Source of the DNA: a virus
Length of the DNA: 44,692 nt
Virus record (IMG/VR): IMGVR_UViG_3300025085_000050
Location: 1 to 44,692 of that record
Direction: 5' to 3' (one strand)
In this document: positions 24,078 to 31,365 of the stretch, piece after piece
Numbering within the stretch: position 1 is the first letter of the stretch
How the letters are laid out: each line of letters starts with the position of its first letter
Program-made: the position numbers and the translations under genes
The notes under the pieces: model-generated
Told to the model about the DNA's origin: nothing
Database searches by the model: none
Seen by the model: the letters and a program-made list of their open reading frames with translations, nothing else

Positions 24078-24682
24078 TGAAGATGCTAGCGCTCGACATA
24101 GAAACTGCTAACTTTAGCCACGATATAGGTGGCTTTGGTCAGACGCATTTATTCGAGCCTACTGTAGTAGCCACATGGGATGGAAATCAAGGCGTGGTAT
24201 ATGCCAACGAGTCGGTTTCTAAATACTTACCAGAAGGTACTGTAGTCAAAAAAATGCATCCTGAGATAATAGGAGACGACTTAGCCAAGCATGTCAGCGA
24301 AGGCGGTATGGTACTAGGTCATAATTTGAAAAACTTTGACTTACCTATTATCAGAGATGCACTTGATTGTTACACTGTTGGTGAGATAATGAAAAAATCC
24401 ACCGAGCAGGTTTTTGATACATCTGTTTTGCTGAAAAGTATAGTGGGTCACGCAGTGCCCTTATCAGATACCTGTTATCACACTTTGAACAAAGGTAAAC
24501 TTATGAACAGTCACGATGCCCCGATAGAGTGGCGCAAGGGTAATTATAGCAAAGTCGCTGAATATTGCTTGAAAGACGCTGAACTAGTATACGAACTTTG
24601 GAAACATGGTATGGAAGAAGGTTTCGTAAAGGCGAGATGTAGAAAAACGGGGGATGTCAAAGAATACGAGGTGGACTGGTAA
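24077..24682 (+). CDS. DnaQ-like 3'-5' exonuclease (DEDDy)
   Basis: 201 residues from ATG 24077. Motif Exo I ALDIET has Asp7 and Glu9, Exo II HNLKNFDLP has Asp88, and Exo III Y163-CLKD with Asp167 is the DEDDy form. It is therefore a free-standing proofreading or end-trimming exonuclease, in addition to the exonuclease domain inside the polymerase. It might edit primers or process recombination intermediates. The C-terminus (about 178-200) is basic and probably binds DNA. The stop overlaps the next start. Confidence 0.88.
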   Translation: MKMLALDIETANFSHDIGGFGQTHLFEPTVVATWDGNQGVVYANESVSKYLPEGTVVKKMHPEIIGDDLAKHVSEGGMVLGHNLKNFDLPIIRDALDCYTVGEIMKKSTEQVFDTSVLLKSIVGHAVPLSDTCYHTLNKGKLMNSHDAPIEWRKGNYSKVAEYCLKDAELVYELWKHGMEEGFVKARCRKTGDVKEYEVDW

Positions 24683-24846
24683 TGTCAATGATAGTCTGCG
24701 AAGTATGCGAAAGAGATAATTGGTCAGGGATTAGATGCTCTAAACATAGAGTATGTACTTCCTGTATAGATTCCATATTGGAAGAATATTTTGAGAGGGA
24801 AAATAATGAACGAAAACGAGAGCAACACAAGCGCAGTAGTGCATAA
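24682..24846 (+). CDS. Zinc-finger protein with basic helix, 54 aa
   Basis: ATG 24682 overlaps the previous stop. CEVC at 6-9, Cys19 and His22, and CTSC at 25-28 make a C4-CH-C2 pattern like a treble-clef or RING-like finger. A charged helix (31-54) follows. The gene runs 41 nt into the thermosome gene in a different frame, so both are read in the overlap. The function is unknown. Confidence 0.65.
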   Translation: MSMIVCEVCERDNWSGIRCSKHRVCTSCIDSILEEYFERENNERKREQHKRSSA

Positions 24847-26302
24847 TATAAGAGCAGCAAAAAGAGCCGTAATGACGGTCAAGACAACACTTGGCCCGAT
24901 GGGTATGGACAAGATGATGGTAGATGCCGGTGGTAATGTAATAGTTACTAACGACGGTGCCACTATTCTACAAGAGTTAGACATCAGTCATCCTGCGGCT
25001 AAAATGGTAGTCGAAGCGGCTAATACACAAGAGAACATCTGTTACGACGGAACAACCAGTACGGTAGTATTGGCCGGAGAACTACTAGGTAACAGTGAAC
25101 TTCTGTTTAACAAGGGGCTTCATGCCAATATCATTTGTCGTGGTTACAGGAAAGCCTCCAAGTGGGCAACTGACCACATACAATCACTGGCTTTCAAAGG
25201 GTCTAAGCATCTCAGTAATGTAGCAAAGACTTCTATTACAGGCAAAGCGTTAGAATCTAGCGTAGAGCATGTTAGTGGATTATGTGTAGAAGCAGTCAAG
25301 AAAGCAGCAGGTGACTTTGAAAGAATCAGAGTTCTATGTCAGCCGGGCGGTAGCCTAGATGACTCGTCTTGCTTTAGCGGTGTAGTTTTACACAAAGAGT
25401 TCATGTTACCTGCTATGCCTACCCTACCAAATGGTCAGGCTTTACTAATCAACACTGGTCTGAGTGATATCAAAAGCGATGATAATGTTCAATTGAATCT
25501 TGGCTCTGCTGCTGAATATCAGCAATACAAGCGACAATCGGGTAGAGAGCAATGGGTAGACAAGGCCAATGCCATAACTAACCTTCTCCCAGAGGGAGGC
25601 GTAGTGTTTGTTAGAGACACTGTCCATGAAGTTGTAGGGGCTACATTAGCCAAGCATAACATATCCATGGTGCACAGAATACCTGAAAGTGACATGACAG
25701 CATTAGCCAAGTTACTCAACACCACTATTGCTCATACCACAGAAGACCTACAAGAGGCGGTAAAATGCGACGCAGAGTGTAAGACCATTGGTGATATGAA
25801 ATATGTCGTAGTTAAGGGTGAAGGAGAAGTCACTACGCTTATACTAAGAGGCGCTACCAAACAAACTCTCGACGAGACTGAGCGTGGCTTTGAAGATGCT
25901 CTAGGCGTAGTCTGTTTGGCTTACAACAGTGATTCGGTTGTCTATGGAGGCGGCTCTGCTTACCTTAATGCAGCATTGCATTTACGCTCAAGGGCTGCGG
26001 AAGCAGGTGGTAGAGAGCAGATGGCTATCGACGCATTTGCTGACGCATTGGAGTCAATACCGGCTACCATTGCTGAGAATGCAGGTCATGACCCACTTGA
26101 CACTATACTGACACTAAGAAATGAACATAAGGCGGGTAACACTGATAGCGGTCCAGATATAGAAAACGGCGGTGCTTGTTCGATGAAAGAACAAGATGTA
26201 TTCGAGCCACTTGATTTAGTCAAGCAGGCTATTCAATCGGCCAGTGAAGTTACAATCAGTATACTACGCATAGATGATATCATCGGCAAGCGTGGTGAGT
26301 GA
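24806..26302 (+). CDS. Group II chaperonin (thermosome subunit)
   Basis: 498 residues from ATG 24806, with GAGAGGGA at 24793-24800; a TTG at 24791 would lie inside that site. Signatures: TTLGPMGMDKMMVD near 28-41, TNDGATIL near 49-56, DGTTSTVVLAGELL near 82-95, GGGSAYLNAAL near 376-386 and NAGHDPLDTIL near 427-437. Cellular thermosome subunits are about 540 residues. The differences are a short N-terminus, C-Y-DGTT where GDGTT is normal, and a short C-terminus. ATP-driven folding of viral proteins, perhaps the giant virion protein, or a mixed ring with host subunits are both possible. A viral group II chaperonin is a hallmark I associate with magroviruses. Confidence 0.95.
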   Translation: MNENESNTSAVVHNIRAAKRAVMTVKTTLGPMGMDKMMVDAGGNVIVTNDGATILQELDISHPAAKMVVEAANTQENICYDGTTSTVVLAGELLGNSELLFNKGLHANIICRGYRKASKWATDHIQSLAFKGSKHLSNVAKTSITGKALESSVEHVSGLCVEAVKKAAGDFERIRVLCQPGGSLDDSSCFSGVVLHKEFMLPAMPTLPNGQALLINTGLSDIKSDDNVQLNLGSAAEYQQYKRQSGREQWVDKANAITNLLPEGGVVFVRDTVHEVVGATLAKHNISMVHRIPESDMTALAKLLNTTIAHTTEDLQEAVKCDAECKTIGDMKYVVVKGEGEVTTLILRGATKQTLDETERGFEDALGVVCLAYNSDSVVYGGGSAYLNAALHLRSRAAEAGGREQMAIDAFADALESIPATIAENAGHDPLDTILTLRNEHKAGNTDSGPDIENGGACSMKEQDVFEPLDLVKQAIQSASEVTISILRIDDIIGKRGE

Positions 26303-26303
26303 C

Positions 26304-26789
26304 TTGAGTGACGAGCACGAAATACCTCCAGCGACTAAGGAGGAAATAGAAGACTTTTTATTTTTTAACAAAAGTCTGAAATCATTGATTTCTAAAGAGC
26401 ATGTTCAAAATGCAGTAAAAGAAATGAAAGAAAGGAAGGATTACAAACTAAAGCAACAGTTAGCCGCTGAGAAGTCAAAAAAGTTCTATGAAAAGAACAA
26501 AGAAGCATTAGCCCACAATGCGTTTTTTAGTGCCACAGAAATAAAAAACTGTCCAAAATCTTTGGTCGCAATTTTAGAGTGGAGAATGGAAAAAATACAT
26601 GATGAAATAGATAGTGGTAAGTGGCTTGGTGAAAGTTTGGGCTACGCCAAAGGTTGTTTTTTTGAATTAGGAAATCTTTTGTCCTTTCTACCGGGTAGTT
26701 TAGGACACGCTGCTGCAATAAAAAATAAAGAACAGCGAACTATAGGTGAGTGGCTAGGCGTTGGGCTTATAGAAATAGAAGAGGAATAA
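26304..26789 (+). CDS. Helical hypothetical protein, 161 aa
   Basis: The start is TTG 26304, 5 nt after GGTGA and one base after the chaperonin stop, like the TTG start of the clamp gene. The product is helical with a Lys/Glu-rich coiled coil at about 30-75, then a more hydrophobic segment with Gly residues (about 105-145). It ends Ile-Glu-Glu-Glu. The DNA is AT-rich compared with the chaperonin gene. No family is recognised. Confidence 0.8.
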   Translation: MSDEHEIPPATKEEIEDFLFFNKSLKSLISKEHVQNAVKEMKERKDYKLKQQLAAEKSKKFYEKNKEALAHNAFFSATEIKNCPKSLVAILEWRMEKIHDEIDSGKWLGESLGYAKGCFFELGNLLSFLPGSLGHAAAIKNKEQRTIGEWLGVGLIEIEEE

Positions 26790-26791
26790 AT

Positions 26792-26887
26792 ATGAGACTA
26801 TGCTCAAAAAGAGGTTGTTTCAATCTAGCCCACCGAGGATTTAGATACTGCTTAGCGTGCCTCCGTGGAAAAGAAGAGGAAGAGTGA
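26792..26887 (+). CDS. Minimal zinc-finger peptide, 31 aa
   Basis: ATG 26792 after GAAGAGGAATAAAT. Cys4, Cys9, His14, Cys20 and Cys23 in a 31-residue peptide fit a single zinc site. It ends in four glutamates although no gene follows closely, so the tail is not explained by a downstream ribosome binding site. It is the last gene of operon 4. Confidence 0.6.
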   Translation: MRLCSKRGCFNLAHRGFRYCLACLRGKEEEE

Positions 26888-26912
26888 CCACTCAAATGCA
26901 CTCGCTTTCTGA

Positions 26913-26925
26913 TGAGGATTCCTCA
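26913..26925 (+). promoter_or_regulatory. Palindromic operator candidate
   Basis: TGAGGA-T-TCCTCA is a perfect 6-bp inverted repeat around one base. It is in the 72-nt intergenic gap, 6 nt upstream of a TATA-like element. It is a possible binding site for a dimeric regulator or a BRE-proximal repressor. Confidence 0.4.
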
Positions 26926-26930
26926 ATTAG

Positions 26931-26940
26931 TTTAAGTATA
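26931..26940 (+). promoter_or_regulatory. Probable TATA box of a leaderless gene
   Basis: TTTAAGTATA lies 20-29 nt before ATG 26960, the spacing of an archaeal TATA box to its transcription start. No ribosome binding site is visible before that ATG, so the mRNA is probably leaderless. The sequence is unlike promoters P1-P4. Confidence 0.5.
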
Positions 26941-26959
26941 GTATGGTATACCAAAACTT

Positions 26960-27436
26960 ATGGCGAAAGAACCCATAACAGAAAAGAGCGAGGGAGTACA
27001 TCCTGATTATGAACAACCAATATTTGGTTTTAACGAACCTGTGATAACACAACAAATGCGTCAATTAGACGACTTTATAGAAATGTGTCAAGAATATCTA
27101 TTTAGGCATAAGTTATCTATTTTTGAAAATGAAACTGAGGAAGATGGAGAAGGTAATGTTTCTCTAAATATGATGGTTGAAAGTCCAGAGTTATTATATG
27201 ACTATATAGAAACAGCAGGTGCATTTTTTAGTGAAAATACTTATTATATGATAAACTCTATTGTCGCTAATCATCAAGAAGATTGCACCGAAGCGGGAGT
27301 AAGTGCTATGCTTACTTTGCTAAATTTATGTAGAGAACACCCTCAATACATGCTTTCTGGAAATGGTGTGGGCGGAGGTATAATTTCCCAAACAACTCAT
27401 GAAAGAATGGAACTACTGAGAAGTTTGTCGGAATAA
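26960..27436 (+). CDS. AT-rich hypothetical protein, probably leaderless, 158 aa
   Basis: The ATG at 26960 lies 72 nt after operon 4 and is not preceded by a ribosome binding site. The protein is acidic, helical in its middle and C-terminal parts, and has a Gly-rich turn (GNGVGGG near 134-140). The base composition is clearly richer in A and T than the replication genes, which points to separate regulation and perhaps a different origin. It ends 2 nt from the convergent - strand gene. No family is recognised. Host-interaction or early regulatory genes often have this profile. Confidence 0.75.
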   Translation: MAKEPITEKSEGVHPDYEQPIFGFNEPVITQQMRQLDDFIEMCQEYLFRHKLSIFENETEEDGEGNVSLNMMVESPELLYDYIETAGAFFSENTYYMINSIVANHQEDCTEAGVSAMLTLLNLCREHPQYMLSGNGVGGGIISQTTHERMELLRSLSE

Positions 27437-27438
27437 AC

Positions 27439-27696
27439 TTACCTTCCTAACTTCTCAGCCATTTGTCTGAGATAACGGGAAAGTCTACCGCCAGCCCTTC
27501 TTGATACGGGCTCGGCCTTGCGCTTACGGACACCCTTGAATCCAAGTTGTCCGTGAAAGCGTATGTAGTCGCAGAAAGAACACTGGTGTAAGACTACGGG
27601 CTCGCCTGATACATAACAACCTGATATCGACAACGGTAGAGAGATGCGATTACAGTTTTCGCATCTTTGCTTGAGCATGTCAATTAGTCTACCCAT
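27439..27696 (-). CDS. Zinc-finger protein at the end of the structural operon
   Basis: 85 residues, starting at ATG 27696 in a TGATG overlap with the fibre-like gene. CENC is near 12-15 and CSFC near 39-42, one zinc site. The C-terminal half is strongly basic, with many Arg, Lys and Gly residues (RKRK and RRAGGR motifs). It could bind DNA or a structural partner. It is the last gene of the - strand operon and converges with the gene ending at 27436. Confidence 0.75.
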   Translation of the reverse strand: MGRLIDMLKQRCENCNRISLPLSISGCYVSGEPVVLHQCSFCDYIRFHGQLGFKGVRKRKAEPVSRRAGGRLSRYLRQMAEKLGR

Positions 27697-28874
27697 CAAC
27701 TCACCGTATGCAAGTCTAGTTTATGCCAATCAGCACCGTCATAGACAAACTTAGCATACTGATTGATTGCTACATTGACATTTATTTTAGTACCGCTACT
27801 GTGCCCACCGCTAGTAGAATCAAAATGTAGAGTATGGCTTCCAGCCTTATGATACACTTCGACAACATGACCTCTTGGAAAATCACCTGTAGGGTTTATT
27901 TTTCTAGCAGCGTCAGTGGTAACTATCCATATATTACCTTGGTCAAAGTTGAATGTGACATCCGCACTGGTCGTCACTACTTCTAATCTATTTGGCCCTA
28001 ATACATGGGTATCTGTCGAAGGAGTGGCTTGTAGATTTCTTGGATTTGCTGCGTATATCAGCCCATGTCGATTACCCGCTACATCAGCAGTGTGACTCTG
28101 CCATATAGCGCCAAAGGTGCTACCAGCAAAATCTCCGTTTTCTGGTGAGGTGAAGAAACCGTCTAAGTTAGCAGCGGAATTGATAGAATTAGCGGGATAA
28201 ACTATGTTGCCATTCTCTGCCTTTGTCATAGGTGTTAAAAAGTTAACAGTGTTATCCAAAAATGTTCTACGGTCAAAGATGATTGGGTCATTACCTAAGA
28301 CACCACTAGTACTTATCGTATACCTAAGCACTGCTAAAACTGTACTTTGGTGATTAGAATCGGTGTTGGCTGTTATACTAGGGTCAGACAAGAATCGGTT
28401 AGGTATCAAGGGAGTGCCTTCTGACGCTACAACTGGTGTACCCATTTCGTACATGACATTGTCTTTGGGTGAACCGTTACCTACCAAATATATTACAACG
28501 AATACTTCTGAGTTAGAAGATGGATTGCTTGGTAAATCGCCAGAAAAGTTGGAGTCTGTTTTGACAGTAAAACTGACAGTGCTCGATGGACCTCCTGCAA
28601 ACTTATACATGATGCCATCTATTTTGCAGTAACCTCCGTTGACTGTAATCAAGCCCGCGTTACCTGCTGTGATGTAACCGGGAGTACCAGATACCACGCT
28701 GTTTCTAAGCGAATGACCTTTAGCACCATCGCTTAGTCTCAAGATACCATTGCCGTGTAGCCCTTCGTATAAATTAGTAAGACTAGGACTAGTAAGCCCG
28801 TCTCCGTCTCTGAGTCCTTGTGAATTAGCCCCGTAACCTGTTGCGCTTGTATGCCCTGCCTTTGGATTAGTCAT
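27696..28874 (-). CDS. Tail fibre- or collar-like structural protein, 392 aa
   Basis: A 392-residue, Ser/Thr/Asn/Gly-rich, beta-dominated protein without Cys clusters. The N-terminal 100 residues contain Gly-rich repeats, including DGDGLTSPSL and a GITVNGG-like unit, as in phage tail proteins. The C-terminal segment, with INVNVAINQYAKF then DGADWHKL near 370-388, is of a type common at the end of virion fibre and spike proteins. ATGA overlap with the upstream gene 28871-29227. It is probably displayed on the virion. The precise position is unknown. Confidence 0.65.
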   Translation of the reverse strand: MTNPKAGHTSATGYGANSQGLRDGDGLTSPSLTNLYEGLHGNGILRLSDGAKGHSLRNSVVSGTPGYITAGNAGLITVNGGYCKIDGIMYKFAGGPSSTVSFTVKTDSNFSGDLPSNPSSNSEVFVVIYLVGNGSPKDNVMYEMGTPVVASEGTPLIPNRFLSDPSITANTDSNHQSTVLAVLRYTISTSGVLGNDPIIFDRRTFLDNTVNFLTPMTKAENGNIVYPANSINSAANLDGFFTSPENGDFAGSTFGAIWQSHTADVAGNRHGLIYAANPRNLQATPSTDTHVLGPNRLEVVTTSADVTFNFDQGNIWIVTTDAARKINPTGDFPRGHVVEVYHKAGSHTLHFDSTSGGHSSGTKINVNVAINQYAKFVYDGADWHKLDLHTVS

Positions 28875-29227
28875 TGTCCCACCTCGATAATTGCTGTGAA
28901 TTTTATTTCATTATTACTAGTCTTTTCAATTGAGTTGTAAGTGTATCTACAGAAGTCAGTAGTATCCGTATCATCGCTCGGATTCTTGTACCTGATAACT
29001 ACCTCTCTCAAAGGTAGCGTAAAACTAACATCTAATGACAGTTTTGCTTCGACTGACAAGGTGTTGTCGTCTATTACTTTGACATCTGGTTTGACGACGA
29101 CTGCTGGTCTACCTATGCCGCCGTCTTGCTGAGTAGCAACAGTACCGTCAAAGCCGAACACCACTTCGTTAATTCTTGCTCTAAGTGTATCTATCAAAAA
29201 TCTAGTTCCTTCATCTAATAATGGCAT
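28871..29227 (-). CDS. Small baseplate- or tail-like protein, 118 aa
   Basis: 118 residues between the hub-like and fibre-like genes, with the start ATG at 29227 one base after the previous stop. An N-terminal helix (MPLLDEGTRFLIDTLRAR) is followed by beta strands (about 40-115). This size and place fit small connector or baseplate proteins that join hub and fibres. The identity is inferred from context only. Confidence 0.6.
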   Translation of the reverse strand: MPLLDEGTRFLIDTLRARINEVVFGFDGTVATQQDGGIGRPAVVVKPDVKVIDDNTLSVEAKLSLDVSFTLPLREVVIRYKNPSDDTDTTDFCRYTYNSIEKTSNNEIKFTAIIEVGQ

Positions 29228-29228
29228 A

Positions 29229-30881
29229 TCAACCTCTCCTGTTTTTCAAGTATCTACTTTGTACTGTGCCCAACTTGAGATGAGCGTTCTTTGATTCTGG
29301 AACAGTATCTGACCTTATCAGTAGTTCTTCGTTGTCCAGTACCGAGTGAACACTTCTTGATTTGATGACAACAGTATTTGCCCCCACTCCGGCTAGATGA
29401 ATATGACCTAATTTGTTACCGCTAGATGTGTAGACTGGTTGGTTGTCAGTAGCAAATACAGAAGTGGCGCTTACTCCGTCTACTGTAAACGAGGTCGTGC
29501 CTATAGCATGGCCACCACTGTTGTCAATCAAGACACCCGTACTTTGGAGTACACGACCCCCATGTATAGTGTCTCTGTTGGGCTGACCAAGGTTGAATCC
29601 TACACCTCTGTTGTTATCGACTCTTTCTGCTATCTCCCAACTAATTTTGACTTTGAAACCGAAAGCAGTACTAAATTCTTCTACGCTGAATTGCCTATTT
29701 CGGTCAAAATCATCATCAGCAGTATTACTAATGTCGACTTCTTGGAATTTCTGCAACACATCTTCTAAAGTACCGTCTACTGAGTTGATATGTAAGTTAG
29801 ATTTACGATTTATTAAATCATAATTACCACTCAACACAATTTGTTTGTTATTGTCGGTTCTTGATTGATAACTGACTAAATCTCCGGGTTGTATATGAGA
29901 GCCTTCCAAAACATCTACTAACATTTTAGAATCGTTAGCCTTTTTTGACATCCTAAGCATGTTTTGGCCTATTCTTCTAGCACTGGCTTTAGTTAAGGCA
30001 GTAGGTGCGTAAATACCACCGGGTACTTCGTTAACAGAATCACCTTGTGTGCCAAAATCGTCTACTTGTACAACATTTTTATCATTGTTAGCCCTAGATT
30101 TACCTCTAACTACTACTCTGTTGGGTAAAGCACTATTATTGTTCTCTGATGTGCCTCCAGAGACCCTGTTTTCAGTCAAAAGATGCTCTCTTTCTATCTG
30201 AGTTTGAGGGGAGTAGACCAGATTACCGAATCTGTCACTTCTTGGTGAGTAAAAGTCATGCTTGGCCAAGAATCTGATGGCGGTGAGTGAGTCGATGCCA
30301 TAGAAATCTTGAGCAACGAATGTACCGCTTGGTCTTTTCACTCTTAAACCGTTGATTGAACTCTGTGAAGTATTCCCTAACTTAATTGCTAGGTCAGAAG
30401 TTCGCAAACCCACGCCTACTTTCTGAGCAAAACGGATAGTTTTGTCAGTAAAGCCTACATCATGTAACTTTCTGCCCTTCAAGTTCTCTATTCCGTACCT
30501 GTTACCCTTAGTTGATGTCTTGATTTCGGACATAACCAGCGCTTGGGTATGGTTCTCACTACCAACAGCCAGCGCAGGCAAAGTGCTAGTAGTGGTCACT
30601 TTGTCACCGTCATAAAACAATGAACCTTCATAGGTCATACTGTCTGTCGGATTGTGAAGTAAACGGATGGTATCTTCTTCTTCGATGAGTTTGTATCTGC
30701 GCTCAGGTGTAGGTATGAAGTCCGTCTTAGTAGGCTTATTAGCCGCAAAGCCAGCCTTTACTTTGGTGTATTGGGCGTGGCGTACAGCGTTATCGACAAA
30801 GCGTGGCTTACGAATCTTCTTCATCACAGTGTTCTGAGCAGCATCAGAGCGACCTGTTGCGAGATTCTTACCTAGTGCCAT
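29229..30881 (-). CDS. Tail hub / baseplate-like protein, 550 aa
   Basis: 550 residues. The N-terminal 60 are basic and probably flexible. Near 193-222 lies a GIDSLTAIRFLAKHDFYSP-type segment with R-F-GNLVYS, and near 254-262 a NRVVVRGKS segment. Near 296-345 a long helix with ARRIGQNMLRMSKK is followed by V-L-EGSHIQPGDLVSYQSR. This series is typical of the gpD / T4 gp27-like tail hub family, where pGd marks the hub barrel. It would sit at the tip of the tail and link to the injection device. Identification is by pattern and moderately sure. Confidence 0.55.
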   Translation of the reverse strand: MALGKNLATGRSDAAQNTVMKKIRKPRFVDNAVRHAQYTKVKAGFAANKPTKTDFIPTPERRYKLIEEEDTIRLLHNPTDSMTYEGSLFYDGDKVTTTSTLPALAVGSENHTQALVMSEIKTSTKGNRYGIENLKGRKLHDVGFTDKTIRFAQKVGVGLRTSDLAIKLGNTSQSSINGLRVKRPSGTFVAQDFYGIDSLTAIRFLAKHDFYSPRSDRFGNLVYSPQTQIEREHLLTENRVSGGTSENNNSALPNRVVVRGKSRANNDKNVVQVDDFGTQGDSVNEVPGGIYAPTALTKASARRIGQNMLRMSKKANDSKMLVDVLEGSHIQPGDLVSYQSRTDNNKQIVLSGNYDLINRKSNLHINSVDGTLEDVLQKFQEVDISNTADDDFDRNRQFSVEEFSTAFGFKVKISWEIAERVDNNRGVGFNLGQPNRDTIHGGRVLQSTGVLIDNSGGHAIGTTSFTVDGVSATSVFATDNQPVYTSSGNKLGHIHLAGVGANTVVIKSRSVHSVLDNEELLIRSDTVPESKNAHLKLGTVQSRYLKNRRG

Positions 30882-30886
30882 GTTTA

Positions 30887-31360
30887 CTATCCCCCATAAT
30901 CTGAATATATATTTTCAAGTGATTGACGAGCCGATTCTTGCTGAGATAGAGGCAGATTTTTCCAAGAGTCGACCCATGTTGGAATTTCCGCTACATTTCT
31001 AATCCTAACTAGTCTTTCGGGAGATATATTGTCAGGATATAAAGTATAATCATCAGTTACATTTTCTTGCTCTAAACCTTTTCCTCTAATAGCAAATACG
31101 GCAGGTAAATTTTGATTAGTCATAGCCCCTGTCATTGCATAATTTTTAGCAGTTGATGGGTTAGGAGAAGCATACACTCCTCTACCAAATGCTTCATTAT
31201 CACCCACCAGTAATCCTTGTTGCACTATACCTTTACCTCTGTCGTCTGTGGTTCCATGATAATGAGTAATGTCTCCATATTGGCTAGGAAAATCAGGATG
31301 ATGTTCACCAAGCGTAGTCTGACGCTTTAGTATCATCCAAGCCTCATCCATTGGTGTCAT
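30887..31360 (-). CDS. PARP-like ADP-ribosyltransferase, 157 aa
   Basis: The start is ATG 31360, 5 nt after GGAGTGA; a GTG at 31369 overlaps the stop of the giant gene and is less likely. HYHGTTDD with His35 in YHGT, then FGRGVYASP with Tyr63, then an A-K-N-YA helix at 71-75, and DDYTLYP with Asp104 where PARPs have Glu in NEYIVY, give an H-Y-D triad. This is the fold of PARP/ART enzymes that transfer ADP-ribose from NAD+ to proteins or nucleic acids. Asp in place of Glu suggests mono-transfer or altered activity. It is encoded among tail genes, so it may be carried in the virion like T4 Alt. The DNA is AT-rich. Confidence 0.8.
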   Translation of the reverse strand: MTPMDEAWMILKRQTTLGEHHPDFPSQYGDITHYHGTTDDRGKGIVQQGLLVGDNEAFGRGVYASPNPSTAKNYAMTGAMTNQNLPAVFAIRGKGLEQENVTDDYTLYPDNISPERLVRIRNVAEIPTWVDSWKNLPLSQQESARQSLENIYSDYGG

Positions 31361-31365
31361 GCGCC

